64,000 nucleotides of DNA from Burkholderiales bacterium (GTDB lineage Bacteria > Pseudomonadota > Gammaproteobacteria > Burkholderiales > Burkholderiaceae_C), in NCBI GenBank assembly GCA_017307855.1, contig JAFKGD010000003.1, forward strand, positions 248,001 to 312,000, given 5' to 3'. Below, one piece after another: positions 19,450 through 30,254 of the stretch (the first letter of the stretch is position 1; every line of letters starts with the position of its first letter). A program made the position numbers and the translations under genes. The notes beneath the pieces are model-generated. The model did no database searches, had not been told where the DNA came from, and was given only the letters and a program-made list of their open reading frames with translations.

Positions 19450-21117
19450 ATGAGCGTGCGCTGGCACAAGCACATGAGGACGGGACGGGCAATGGCTGCC
19501 GGCGCGCGCGCGCGCCAGCGCGGGCAGGCCCTCGTCTTCATTGCGGCCACGGCCGTCATCGTGCTGCTGGTGACGCTGGCCACGTTCAACGTGGGCCAGC
19601 TCTCCTACCATCGCATGAAGCTGCAGAACACGGCCGACGCCACCGTCTACACGGCGGCCGTCTCGCAGGCGCGGGCGTTGAATTTCTCGGCCTACATGAA
19701 CCGCGGCGTGATCGCCAACCAGGTTCAGGTGGCGCAGATCGTGAGCCTCACCGGCTGGATCCGCGCGCTGGATGACGTGCACAACGGCCCGCTGGCCGAG
19801 ATCGGCACCGTGTTCGCCAACATGTCGCCGCTGTCGGCGATGTGGACGGTGCCCAGCGAGGTCATCGGCCCCATCGTGGGCGGCATCAAGGATGGCGTCG
19901 ACTCGGGCGCGCCCGTTGCGGTGATGGCGCTCAACCTGCTCATCGACGCGCTCAACGGCGCCTCGCTGATCTACCACGGCGGCTACATCGTCAACCTGGT
20001 CGATTCGATCCCCGAGGTGATCGAGGCCAACGAGCCCAAGCAGAACGGCCAGACCACGGCGGAGATTTCGGCCTTCGGCACCGCGGCCATGGTGATCTCG
20101 GCGGCCCGGGCGGCCAACTTCGTCACGCTTCCCAGTCCGGTCGACCCGCGGGTCAACCCGAAGAAGGACGGCGACAACCGCATGGTCAACGTGGTGCAGG
20201 CTTCGACCGACCTGTTCTACAAGAACCGCGTGCTGGTGCCGATCTGGCCCATCCCGTTCCTCATCGATCCCACGCGCTTCGTCAACCCGGGCTTCGGGCC
20301 GGTGTTCATGATGCGCTTCCATTCGGGCGGCGGCTCGCTGCGCGCCTCGGGCTCGGGCAACACCCACGCCAAGGGCTGGACCAGCCTGGACGCCTCGGGC
20401 TACCTGATCATCGTCTCGCTCACGCTCAACATCCTGGGCGTGCCCATTCCGATCGTGTTCCCGCTGCCGCCGCTTCCCGCCGGCGCAGGCGCTGCGGCCG
20501 CTGGCGATTCCTCGCACGTTTCGCAGTCGGGCCTGTCGCCCTTCGGCGCGGTGCAGCACCGCAACGACACCAACTCGGGCCCCGAGACCTCGGCCATGGT
20601 CCAGTTCGGCGGTGCGCACGTCAATCCGATGACACTCATGTCGGCCTGGATCCAGACCGGCATCGGCCCGGGCGACAACATGGATTCGAACGCCGGCCTC
20701 AAGCCCTACATGGAGGTCAAGGCCAACATCGGCGGCCCCACCAGCAACCAGGCCGTGGTCAACGGCCAGCAGCACCTCAACGACATCGCGCCGCCCTGGA
20801 TCCTCGAAGTGCGCCGGCGCAACAACACGCTGATCACCTCCACCACCGGCGGCTACCGCATCGGTGGCAGCGCGGACGGCCAGCTGGCCCTGCCGGCGTC
20901 GCTGGCCGACAACGAGATGCGCGCCATGTCCAGCGCCGAGGCCTACTTCGCGCGACCCAACGACGTGGACTTCCTCAAGCGCCCCGATGGAAAGATCGAG
21001 TGGGGCAGCCTCTACAGCCCCTACTGGCAGGCGCGGCTGCGCGCCAACAGCCTGCTGGAGCAGGGCGCGTCGATGATGGGCACCTACGGCGAAGGCGAAG
21101 GGTGGTTCCCGTGGTGA
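19450..21117 (+). CDS. tadG: TadG-like pilus assembly protein
   Basis: A protein of about 555 residues. The N-terminus has RQRGQALVFIAATAVIVLLV, a basic patch followed by the hydrophobic helix of TadG/TadE minor pseudopilins, but with Phe instead of Glu at +5 after the Gly, as in TadG. The sequence TFNVGQLSYHRMKLQNTADA is the typical TadG N-terminal continuation. The remainder is a large soluble region rich in Asn, Gly and Pro, expected in the periplasm. Start choice is uncertain: ATG 19450 or ATG 19492, the latter directly before the RARQRGQ patch. The stop overlaps the next start. Confidence 0.8.
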   Translation: MSVRWHKHMRTGRAMAAGARARQRGQALVFIAATAVIVLLVTLATFNVGQLSYHRMKLQNTADATVYTAAVSQARALNFSAYMNRGVIANQVQVAQIVSLTGWIRALDDVHNGPLAEIGTVFANMSPLSAMWTVPSEVIGPIVGGIKDGVDSGAPVAVMALNLLIDALNGASLIYHGGYIVNLVDSIPEVIEANEPKQNGQTTAEISAFGTAAMVISAARAANFVTLPSPVDPRVNPKKDGDNRMVNVVQASTDLFYKNRVLVPIWPIPFLIDPTRFVNPGFGPVFMMRFHSGGGSLRASGSGNTHAKGWTSLDASGYLIIVSLTLNILGVPIPIVFPLPPLPAGAGAAAAGDSSHVSQSGLSPFGAVQHRNDTNSGPETSAMVQFGGAHVNPMTLMSAWIQTGIGPGDNMDSNAGLKPYMEVKANIGGPTSNQAVVNGQQHLNDIAPPWILEVRRRNNTLITSTTGGYRIGGSADGQLALPASLADNEMRAMSSAEAYFARPNDVDFLKRPDGKIEWGSLYSPYWQARLRANSLLEQGASMMGTYGEGEGWFPW

Positions 21118-21998
21118 CGACGATCCGCCGCCCCTCGCGCAGCCGCCAGCGCGGCCAGGCCATGACCGAGTTCGTGGTCGGCGCGGTGTTCTTCCTGCTG
21201 CCGCTGTTCCTCATCATCCCCACGCTGGGCAAGTACGCCGACGTGAAGAACGCCTCGGGCCAGGTGGCGCGCTACGTGGCCTGGGAGCGCACCGTGTGGT
21301 ACGGCGGCGCCTCCGCGTCGTCGAGCTCCGACTGGCCGGGCAACCACAAGGCCGAGAGCACGATACAGAACGAAGCCCGCCAGCGCATCGTGCTGATGGA
21401 CACCAGCTCGGCGACGGCGCCGTTCAAGTCCGCCGACGGCTCGGCCAGCTCGTTCAGCGTGGCGGGCGCGCGGCAGATCTGGCACAACCGCGACTCGTCG
21501 AACATGCTGCAGTCGTACAACGACGCGCAGACGGGTGCGATCTCCAACGACAACGCGCCGGGCGTGCTGGGCAGCATCCTCGGCGGCGCGCTGTCGGTCA
21601 CCAACAACATCTCGTTCTTCAAGCTCGAGGGCAACGGCTTCTACACCGGGCGCGCGGCGCTGGCCGTGAAAACGCTGCCCATCGGCGGCACGCTGCGCAA
21701 CGTGGGCACCGATGGCGTGTTCGATCCGGGCGTGCGTTTCGGGGAGAGCGGCAAGCTGGTGTTCCGCGACCAGAACGCGCTGCTGGCCAACGGCTGGAGC
21801 GCGCGCGGCACCGCCCACGTGCGCTCGCAGGTGATGGGCCTCACGCCGCTGGGCTTCATGTCCGACCCGACGGTGCGCACCATCACGCAAACCGTGGGTT
21901 GCATCGCGCTGGCGCTGTTCGTGCCCGAAATCTGCGGGCTGGAGCCCGGCAAGATCGCGCCCGACATCGTGCCGCCCGACCGGCTCACCGGAGGCTGA
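21114..21998 (+). CDS. TadE-like minor pseudopilin
   Basis: A protein of about 294 residues that starts at GTG 21114, overlapping the tadG stop (GTGA); GTG 21111 is an alternative. The N-terminus has RQRGQAMTEFVVGAVFFLLP: Gly followed by QAMTEF, the Glu+5/aromatic+6 prepilin signature, then a hydrophobic helix. The sequence KYADVKNASGQVARYVAWER after the helix is the usual TadE continuation. The rest is a soluble Ser/Asn/Gly-rich domain. It is much longer than classical TadE (~180), so it is best called TadE/TadG-like. It probably sits at the base or tip of the pilus. Confidence 0.75.
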   Translation: MTTIRRPSRSRQRGQAMTEFVVGAVFFLLPLFLIIPTLGKYADVKNASGQVARYVAWERTVWYGGASASSSSDWPGNHKAESTIQNEARQRIVLMDTSSATAPFKSADGSASSFSVAGARQIWHNRDSSNMLQSYNDAQTGAISNDNAPGVLGSILGGALSVTNNISFFKLEGNGFYTGRAALAVKTLPIGGTLRNVGTDGVFDPGVRFGESGKLVFRDQNALLANGWSARGTAHVRSQVMGLTPLGFMSDPTVRTITQTVGCIALALFVPEICGLEPGKIAPDIVPPDRLTGG

Positions 21999-22003
21999 CG
22001 CGC

Positions 22004-22729
22004 ATGACCCGCCTGTCTGTCTTCACCCCTGTTCGCGCACTGTTCGCCCTGATGTGTGGCGCGGTGGCGTTGCCCGCGCTGGCGGTCTCGAGCTGCCCCT
22101 TTCCCATCGCGCCGCCGGGCGCGAAGGTGGAAATGATCGCGCCGCAGGTCTCGGCCAACGCCATGGACACGTCCATCAGCGCGCTCACCCTGGCCATGCC
22201 GGTGGCGGGCGTGCAGGCCTACTACCGCGCGCTGTGGACACCGCTGGCCACGCCCACGCGCCCGGGCTTCATCGAGAAGGAAGCGCAGGGCTGGCAGATC
22301 ATCTCCAGCCTGGAGGGCCGGTGCCTCACCACGGTACAGATCAAGGCCCAGGGCCTGGGCAGCTACGCGCTGGTGTCCGTGGGCCGGATCCAGGATTCGT
22401 CGCAGCGCGCCGTGGCCGCGCGCACGCTGGAAGCGCCGCTGCCCCCGGGCGCGCGCGTGCTCAGCGACACCTTGCAGAACGACGCGATCCGCCAGGCCCG
22501 CACCGTGGTGGCCACCAGTGGCGCGCACGTGATCACCAACGCCGAGTTCTATGCCAGCGGCCTGCGCAACCAGGGCTGGATCACCACCCTGCGCCGCACC
22601 GTTCCCACCCAGCGCGGGCCCAGCGAGATGCTGGTGCTCAAGCGCGATACCTCCGAAATCAGCGTCGTGATCGCGCCGGCCCAGAACGGGCAGGTGAGCA
22701 TCGTCGCCAACATCGTGGACAGACCATGA
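22004..22729 (+). CDS. Exported protein of unknown function in the Tad locus
   Basis: A 241-residue protein starting MTRLSVFTPVRALFALMCGA, with a signal peptide ending ALPALA near residue 28. I recognise no domain. Visible features are one Cys soon after the signal peptide (VSSCPFPI), a second at SLEGRCLTTVQI, and a mixed alpha/beta-looking C-terminal half that ends EISVVIAPAQNGQVSIVANI. The two cysteines could form a disulfide in the periplasm. It lies 5 bp after the TadE-like gene and overlaps the next small pseudopilin gene by ATGA, so it is almost certainly part of the Tad operon. Confidence 0.7.
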   Translation: MTRLSVFTPVRALFALMCGAVALPALAVSSCPFPIAPPGAKVEMIAPQVSANAMDTSISALTLAMPVAGVQAYYRALWTPLATPTRPGFIEKEAQGWQIISSLEGRCLTTVQIKAQGLGSYALVSVGRIQDSSQRAVAARTLEAPLPPGARVLSDTLQNDAIRQARTVVATSGAHVITNAEFYASGLRNQGWITTLRRTVPTQRGPSEMLVLKRDTSEISVVIAPAQNGQVSIVANIVDRP

Positions 22730-22932
22730 AACGCAACCGCAGCATGCCGGGCCGGCGCCGTCAGGCTGGCCAATCGATGGTCGAGTACTTCGTGGTGGCC
22801 TCCTTCGCGATCCTGGTGCTCATCCAGGGCGGCAACTCGTCGCCCGTGCAGCAGGTGGTGCAGGCCATCAAGCAGGCCTATGCCGGCTTCACCTACGCGC
22901 TGAGCTTCGCGACCAATCTCAACCTTCTCTGA
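22726..22932 (+). CDS. Short prepilin-like protein of the Tad locus
   Basis: A 68-residue protein with a basic leader (MKRNRSMPGRRRQAG) followed by QSMVEYFVVASFAILVLIQG. The Gly before QSMVEY and the Glu at +5 match the class-III prepilin cleavage site. The remaining ~35 residues (VQQVVQAIKQAYAGFTYALS) look helical. The size is that of a Flp pilin, so it may be a second minor Flp pilin rather than a TadE. It overlaps the upstream gene by 4 bp, and cpaB follows after 29 bp with AGGAAAAAAGGA as its ribosome-binding site. Confidence 0.75.
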   Translation: MKRNRSMPGRRRQAGQSMVEYFVVASFAILVLIQGGNSSPVQQVVQAIKQAYAGFTYALSFATNLNLL

Positions 22933-22961
22933 ACGCATTCGCAGGAAAAAAGGACCTCTCA

Positions 22962-24029
22962 ATGGCGATCCGACTCGGAAAAATGAAGATCAACCGGCTG
23001 TGGATGCTGGTGGCCATGGCGCTGGTGCTGGGGCTGCTGGCCACGTGGTTGTCCGTGACCTACCTGCGCAACCGCGAAGCGGCGATCACCAGCGAACTCG
23101 CCGAGCGTGCGCGCGGCGGCCAGACGCTCACGGTGATCGTGCCCACGTCGGATCTGCCGGCAGGTACGGTGCTCAGCGAATCGGTGCTGGCGGGCCGCCC
23201 CATCGCGGTGGACATGGTCTATGCCGATACCCTGCTGGCCGACCAGGCCGAGCTGGTGATCGGCAAGCCGCTGCTCACCGCGGTGCAGCGCGGCCGGCCG
23301 CTCACGCGCTCGCAGGTGTTCGACGACCGCCCGAAGGAGTTCTCCAACATGCTGGTCAAGGGCATGCGCGCGATCACCATCGACATCGACGAGCTGAACT
23401 CGATCTCGCAGATGCTCAAGCCGGGCGACTTCGTCGACCTGCACCTCATCACGGCCGACACCACCGGCTCGTCGGCCGGCACGCAGGCGGGCCAGCAGAT
23501 CTTTCCGTTCCTGCAGCGCGTGAAAGTGCTGGCCACCGGCCTGCGCACGCGTGACGGCCTGGCCGGCACGCCGCGCGGCGGCATCGACACCGGCGCCTAC
23601 TCCACCGTGACGGTGGAAGCCACGCCGCAGGAAGCCGCGGCCATCGCGCTGGCGCAGAACACGGGCCGCATCCGCACCACGCTGCGATCGCCTCAGGACA
23701 CGGCGCTGTCCACCTTTGGCCAGGTCACCACGACTCAACTGGTGGGCGGGCAGCTGAAGGCACCCGCAGGCCGGGGCGCCAACGGTGGCCGCCCGGCCAC
23801 GCCGGTGCGCGTGGAGTACATCGTGGGTGGCCGCGGTGGCGAAGGCGCCTCGGCACCGATCACCGTCAACGTGCCGGGCCTGCAGGCGCTGGCCGCCGCG
23901 CAGGGCGGCGCACCGGGAGCGCCGGCCGCAGGTGCCAACGTGGGCAGTGCCAACACCGGCCCCATGTCGTCGCAGGTGGCGCCGACGATCAACAACGCAG
24001 TCGCCCAGGCTCTCGGCGCCGCGCGCTAA
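22962..24029 (+). CDS. cpaB: Flp pilus assembly protein CpaB/RcpC
   Basis: A 355-residue protein with one N-terminal membrane segment (WMLVAMALVLGLLATWLSVT, residues ~13-32) and a SAF-like domain: VIVPTSDLPAGTVLSESVLA, KPLLTAVQRGRPLTRSQVFD, then VKGMRAITIDIDELNSISQM and LKPGDFVDLHLI, the signature of CpaB/RcpC. The C-terminal ~100 residues are Ala/Gly/Pro-rich and probably disordered. CpaB works in the periplasm with the secretin CpaC, whose gene follows 24 bp downstream. Confidence 0.92.
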   Translation: MAIRLGKMKINRLWMLVAMALVLGLLATWLSVTYLRNREAAITSELAERARGGQTLTVIVPTSDLPAGTVLSESVLAGRPIAVDMVYADTLLADQAELVIGKPLLTAVQRGRPLTRSQVFDDRPKEFSNMLVKGMRAITIDIDELNSISQMLKPGDFVDLHLITADTTGSSAGTQAGQQIFPFLQRVKVLATGLRTRDGLAGTPRGGIDTGAYSTVTVEATPQEAAAIALAQNTGRIRTTLRSPQDTALSTFGQVTTTQLVGGQLKAPAGRGANGGRPATPVRVEYIVGGRGGEGASAPITVNVPGLQALAAAQGGAPGAPAAGANVGSANTGPMSSQVAPTINNAVAQALGAAR

Positions 24030-24053
24030 GTCATTCCAGCAAGGCTCTCTCCC

Positions 24054-25640
24054 ATGACGCTCAGCATGAACCAACCCCCCGTGTCCCTGCGCGCCGTGAG
24101 CGCCAGCGTTGCCGCCGCGCTGGCCCTCGGTGTCGCGCCCGCCCTCGCGCAGAACACCAACATCAACGCCGCGGCGATGGCAGCCGCCAGCGCCAAGCAG
24201 AACGCGCCGCGCCAGATGGTGACGGCCACCAACTTCCCGACCACCTCGGTGTCGGGCAACACCGCGCAGATGCTGGCCCAGGCCGGCGTGCCGCTGGGTG
24301 CCATGCAGGCACCCGCCGCGCAGCCGCCGGTGACGTCGCCCGCCGCAGCCGCCGCCGGCAACCCGCCCGGCTTCGCATCCACCGACCGCATCAGCGAGCA
24401 GATCGAATCGATCAACCTGTTCGTGGGCGAAGCCAAGACGCTGCCGATCGCCGGCGTGACCCGCGTGGCGGTGGGCAACGGCAAGCTCATCACCGCCAAC
24501 GTGCTGGATGGCCGCGAAGTGCTGCTGCTGGGCGAGCAGACGGGCGACACCAGCCTCTTCATCTGGACGGGCCCGGGCCAGATCCGCAAGTACCGGGTGC
24601 TGGTCAATGCCTCCGACACCGGTGTCTTGACGAGCAACCTGCGCCAGCTGCTGCGCGACATCCCCGGCGTGAAGATCGACACGGTGGGCGACCAGGTAGT
24701 GCTCTCGGGCGTGACCAGCAAGGTCAACCTCACGCGGCTCGAGACCATCATGGCCAACTACAAGCAGATCATCAACCTCGTGCGCGAGGAAGAGGTCACG
24801 CTCAAGAAGATGGTCTACATCAAGGTGCAGTTCATGGAGTTCAAGCGCAACACGCTTGAGAACCTGGGCATCCAGTGGTCCACCGCCATGAACGGCCCGG
24901 CAGCCGCGATCACGGGCGACGTGATCAGCAACTCGCAGTTCCGCTATCAGGGCGGCTCGGTCGATCCTTCGTTCCAGGTGGGGCAGGGCGCCAACTCGCC
25001 GCTGCGCATCGGTGGCCAGCCGTGGCGCCTGTACCTGGGCCTGGCCAGTACGCTGACCTCGGTCATCAACCTGGCGGTCTCCAATGGCGATGCCGGCGTG
25101 CTCGCGTCTCCCGAACTGGCGACCCGATCGGGCGGCGAGGCCAAGTTCCTGGCCGGCGGCCAGGTGCCGATTCCCATGGCCGGCCCGCTGGGCTCCACCA
25201 GCGTGACGTTCAAGGACTACGGCATCCGCCTGAACATCACCCCGATCGTCGACGACAACAACATGATCCAGGCCAAGCTGGAGACCGAGGTGTCCTCGAT
25301 CGACCCGGCCGTGACGGTGCAGGGCATCCCGGGCTTCTCGACCCGCTCGACCTCCTCGGACATCAACCTGCGCAGCGGCCAGACCGTGGTGCTCTCGGGC
25401 CTGGTCAACGAGAACATGTCGAACGCCGTGGACAAGTTCCCGGTGCTGGGCGACGTGCCGGTGCTCGGCGCGCTGTTCCGTTCGACCAACTTCATCGCCG
25501 GCCGCACCGACCTGGTGGTGTTCGTCACGCCGATCGTGATCGACCCCGCCTCCACCGCCAACCAGCAGCGTCTGGACAAGGCCAAGGCCATGCGCGAGCG
25601 CTTCGAGGGCGCCCTGGGCAAGAAGGGCCTGGTCGACTGA
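24054..25640 (+). CDS. cpaC: Tad pilus secretin CpaC/RcpA
   Basis: A 528-residue outer-membrane secretin through which the pilus passes. A signal peptide ends LALGVAPALA-Q. After an Ala/Pro-rich stretch comes the N-domain typical of CpaC (ESINLFVGEAKTLPIAGVTR, then VLLLGEQTGDTSLFIW), a BON-like segment (VNLTRLETIMANYKQIINLV), and the secretin core: DAGVLASPELATRSGGEAKF, FKDYGIRLNITPIVDDNNMI, then FPVLGDVPVLGALFRSTNF and VVFVTPIVI. A second ATG at 24066 is possible. It lies between cpaB and cpaF as in other Tad loci. Confidence 0.93.
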   Translation: MTLSMNQPPVSLRAVSASVAAALALGVAPALAQNTNINAAAMAAASAKQNAPRQMVTATNFPTTSVSGNTAQMLAQAGVPLGAMQAPAAQPPVTSPAAAAAGNPPGFASTDRISEQIESINLFVGEAKTLPIAGVTRVAVGNGKLITANVLDGREVLLLGEQTGDTSLFIWTGPGQIRKYRVLVNASDTGVLTSNLRQLLRDIPGVKIDTVGDQVVLSGVTSKVNLTRLETIMANYKQIINLVREEEVTLKKMVYIKVQFMEFKRNTLENLGIQWSTAMNGPAAAITGDVISNSQFRYQGGSVDPSFQVGQGANSPLRIGGQPWRLYLGLASTLTSVINLAVSNGDAGVLASPELATRSGGEAKFLAGGQVPIPMAGPLGSTSVTFKDYGIRLNITPIVDDNNMIQAKLETEVSSIDPAVTVQGIPGFSTRSTSSDINLRSGQTVVLSGLVNENMSNAVDKFPVLGDVPVLGALFRSTNFIAGRTDLVVFVTPIVIDPASTANQQRLDKAKAMRERFEGALGKKGLVD

Positions 25641-25683
25641 CAGCCGCGCCGCCGCACCCAGACAAGAGCAGGACACACACCGC

Positions 25684-27606
<1,923 letters not shown>

Positions 27607-28455
27607 GTGGTACTGGAACTCGTCATCGGCGTCGTGGCCCTCGCGGCCATCACCATCATCTGGGCCATCCTGCAGATCGCCGAGAGCGGCCTGCGCCGCC
27701 AGAAGCGCAGCCTGCAGGCGCAGGCCTCGGGCACGCTGTCGGAGATGTTCATCTTCGTGGACGCGACGAAGCTGTTCTACATGAACGTGCTGGCGTTCGT
27801 GTTCGTGCCCGCCGCGATCTACGTGATGACGGAGAACCCGGTGTTCGCCATCGGTGCGGCCATCGCCATCATCATCGGACCGCGCTTCATGGTGGCCTGG
27901 CTCAAGAAGAAGCGCGAGCGCAAGTTCGAGGAGCAGTTGCCCGATGCGCTGCTGATGGTGGCCGGCACCCTGCGCGCCGGCGCCAGCCTGAACGTGGCGC
28001 TCGAATCGATGGTGTCGGAATCGCAACCGCCGGTGAGCCAGGAGTTCGAGCTCATGCTGCGCGAGCAGCGTCTGGGTGTGGACCTGGACACGGCGCTGCA
28101 GAACATGGAGCGGCGCATGCCGCTGCAGGACTTCATCATGGTGGTGGCCGGCATGCGCATCTCGCGCGAGGTGGGCGGCAACCTGGCCGACACGCTGCAG
28201 GGCATTGCCGACACGCTGCGCCGCAAGCTGACGATGGAAGGCAAGATCCAGGCGCTGACGGCCCAGGGTCGCATGCAGGGCATCGTGATGACCTGCCTGC
28301 CGCTGTTCCTCATGTTCATCCTGAAGTACATGGAGCCGGAGGCGATGGAGCCGCTGTTCACCACCTGGTATGGCTGGATCACGCTGGCCTTCATCATCGT
28401 GGCCGAATTCGTCGGGTACTTCTTCATCCGCAAGATCGTCAACATCGATGTCTGA
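27607..28455 (+). CDS. tadB: Tad pilus inner-membrane platform protein TadB
   Basis: A 282-residue polytopic membrane protein that starts with GTG directly after the TAA of cpaF. A membrane segment is at ~2-25, two more at ~60-95, and a final pair around 225-280. The soluble middle part is the T2SSF domain: FEEQLPDALLMVAGTLRAGA, LNVALESMVSE, PLQDFIMVVAGMRISREVGG and NLADTLQGIADTLR. Together with TadC it forms the platform on which the CpaF ATPase works. tadC follows after 12 bp. Confidence 0.92.
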   Translation: MVLELVIGVVALAAITIIWAILQIAESGLRRQKRSLQAQASGTLSEMFIFVDATKLFYMNVLAFVFVPAAIYVMTENPVFAIGAAIAIIIGPRFMVAWLKKKRERKFEEQLPDALLMVAGTLRAGASLNVALESMVSESQPPVSQEFELMLREQRLGVDLDTALQNMERRMPLQDFIMVVAGMRISREVGGNLADTLQGIADTLRRKLTMEGKIQALTAQGRMQGIVMTCLPLFLMFILKYMEPEAMEPLFTTWYGWITLAFIIVAEFVGYFFIRKIVNIDV

Positions 28456-28467
28456 GGACCCGAGCGC

Positions 28468-29352
28468 ATGACCGACTCCCTCTTCATCTTCCTCATCGCC
28501 ATGCTGTTCGGCCTGGCGGTGCTGTGCTTCGTGTTCGCGCTGGGCCGGCTCAAGCAGCAGGTGCCCGACGAGAACCGGGCCTACCTCGATGCGCTGCCGC
28601 CCATCCTGCGCATGGCCTGGCCGCTGGTGCGCTTCTTCGAGCACCACGTGGGCCGCTTCCTGCCGCAGGCCGCGCTGCAGAAGACCTCCAAGCAGCTGCA
28701 GCTGACGGGTGTCTCCTTCCTCATGGGGGCCGAGCAGTTCTTCGCGCTGCGCTTCCTGTGCATGGTGATCGCCTTCGGCTTCACCTGGTTCTGCCTGGGC
28801 GCTCTGGAAAAAAGCTCCCCCATGAGCCTGTTCGTGGCGCTGCTGGTGGGCTTCTACTATCCGACCATCTGGCTGTCGGACGTGCGCAAGAAGCGCGTGG
28901 TGCAGGTGCAGAAGACGCTGCCGACCTATCTGGACTACATCACCATGGCGGTGGAAGCGGGCCTGAACATGACGGGCGCCATCAACCAGGCCATGGAAAA
29001 GGGCCCGCCGGGCCCGCTCAAGCACGAGTTCTACCTGGTCGTGCGCGACCTGCGCGCCGGCGTGCCGCGCGCCGACGCGTTGCGCCGCATGGAAGCGCGC
29101 ATGCAGATGAGCGAGATCACCAGCTTCGTGGGCACCACCATCCAGGCCGAGAAGATGGGCGCGCGGCTGGGTACGGCCCTGCGCGCGCAGGCCGAGCAGC
29201 GCCGTTCCGAGCGCTTCCAGCGCGCCGAGAAGCAGGCCATGGAAGCGCCGGTGAAGCTGATCTTCCCGCTGCTGGTGTTCATCTTCCCGCTCACCTTCCT
29301 GATCCTGGGCTTCCCGATCGCCATGAAGTTCCTGGCCTCGGGCATCATGTAG
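28468..29352 (+). CDS. tadC: Tad pilus inner-membrane platform protein TadC
   Basis: A 294-residue membrane protein paired with TadB. An N-terminal membrane segment (LFIFLIAMLFGLAVLCFVFA) is followed by two central ones (~95-140) and a C-terminal one (LIFPLLVFIFPLTFLILGFP). The T2SSF domain has LPTYLDYITMAVEAGLNMTG, INQAMEKGPPGPLKHEFYLV, VRDLRAGVPRADALRRMEAR and FVGTTIQAEKMGARLGTALR, as in TadC proteins. The stop TAG is directly followed by the ATG of the DUF192 gene, so that gene is in the same transcript. Confidence 0.92.
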   Translation: MTDSLFIFLIAMLFGLAVLCFVFALGRLKQQVPDENRAYLDALPPILRMAWPLVRFFEHHVGRFLPQAALQKTSKQLQLTGVSFLMGAEQFFALRFLCMVIAFGFTWFCLGALEKSSPMSLFVALLVGFYYPTIWLSDVRKKRVVQVQKTLPTYLDYITMAVEAGLNMTGAINQAMEKGPPGPLKHEFYLVVRDLRAGVPRADALRRMEARMQMSEITSFVGTTIQAEKMGARLGTALRAQAEQRRSERFQRAEKQAMEAPVKLIFPLLVFIFPLTFLILGFPIAMKFLASGIM

Positions 29353-29715
29353 ATGGAAGGTCTGCCGATGGGGGTGCTGCTTCGTCCGCCCGCAGGCGCG
29401 CCGCTGGTGCCCAGGGCCTGGCGCGCCGACACCGCCCTCGCGCGCATGCGCGGCCTGCTGGGCCGGCGGCCGCTGGTGGCGGGAGAGGCGCTGCTGATCA
29501 CCTCGTGCTCGTCCATCCATACCGTGGGCATGCGCTACGCGCTGGACGTGGCTTTCGTCGACGCGGGCGAGCGCGTCGTCAAACTGTGCCGGAACCTCCC
29601 GCCGCTGCGGGCCGCCTGGTCATGGCGCTCGCGCCATGCGGTGGAAATGGTGGCCGGCGAGATCGATCGCCTCGGCCTGGCCGTCGGCGACCGGCTCGAA
29701 TGGAGAAACCGATGA
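29353..29715 (+). CDS. DUF192 family protein inside the Tad operon
   Basis: A 120-residue single-domain protein. DUF192 features are LARMRGLLGRRPL, ALLITSCSSIHTVGMRYALD with the conserved I-H-T-x-x-M core, VAFVDAGERVVKLCRNL, and AVEMVAGEIDRLGLAVGDRL. The biochemical function of the family is not established; many members are exported, but this copy has no obvious signal peptide. It starts with no gap after tadC and overlaps tadD by ATGA, so it is clearly embedded in the pilus operon. Other Tad loci of betaproteobacteria are, to my memory, sometimes seen with a DUF192 gene. Confidence 0.85.
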   Translation: MEGLPMGVLLRPPAGAPLVPRAWRADTALARMRGLLGRRPLVAGEALLITSCSSIHTVGMRYALDVAFVDAGERVVKLCRNLPPLRAAWSWRSRHAVEMVAGEIDRLGLAVGDRLEWRNR

Positions 29716-30254
29716 ACTTGACGAAGCTGCCCGCGCGCTGCGCGGCGCTGGCCCTCGCGGCCACGCTGCTGGCGGGCTGCGCCGCCGGTGGCGGCACGCA
29801 GGGTGGCCCCCTGGTGCAGTCGCCCCAGGGCGGCGAGACCGACCTGCTCACGCGTGCGCAGTTCGGCCCCAACGACGGCGAGGCCGCGCGCACCGAGGCG
29901 CTCTACATCAGCGTGCTGCGGCGCGTGCCCAACGAGGCCGAGACCTGGTTCCGCCTGGGCAACCTGTACGCCAACCACAACCGGCCCGACCCGGCCGCCG
30001 CGGCCTACAACCGCGCGCTGCTGGCCGACAACGGCAATGCCCGCGCGTACCACAACCTGGCCGTGATCCGCCTGCGCCAGGCCTATGCGGCACTGCTGCA
30101 GGGCCAGATGGCGGTGGATCCGACGGAGGAGGGCATGGTGCGGCGCATCGACGAACTGGTCGAGCAGGTGGGCCGCGTCTCGGCCCTGCGCGCGCAGGCC
30201 GAAGAGGCCCGCGATGCCGCGCCCGCGCGCAACGGCGAGAAGGCCGCGCCGTGA
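29712..30254 (+). CDS. tadD: TPR lipoprotein TadD
   Basis: A 180-residue lipoprotein. The N-terminus CAALALAATLLAGCAAGGG has a lipobox (LLAG-C). TPR-like repeats follow: AARTEALYISVLRRVPNEAE, TWFRLGNLYANHNRPDPAAA, AYNRALLADNGNARAYHNLA. The C-terminal ~60 residues are helical and charged. TadD is thought to act as a pilotin-like partner of the secretin. The gene overlaps DUF192 by ATGA and the following tadE by GTGA. Confidence 0.85.
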   Translation: MNLTKLPARCAALALAATLLAGCAAGGGTQGGPLVQSPQGGETDLLTRAQFGPNDGEAARTEALYISVLRRVPNEAETWFRLGNLYANHNRPDPAAAAYNRALLADNGNARAYHNLAVIRLRQAYAALLQGQMAVDPTEEGMVRRIDELVEQVGRVSALRAQAEEARDAAPARNGEKAAP

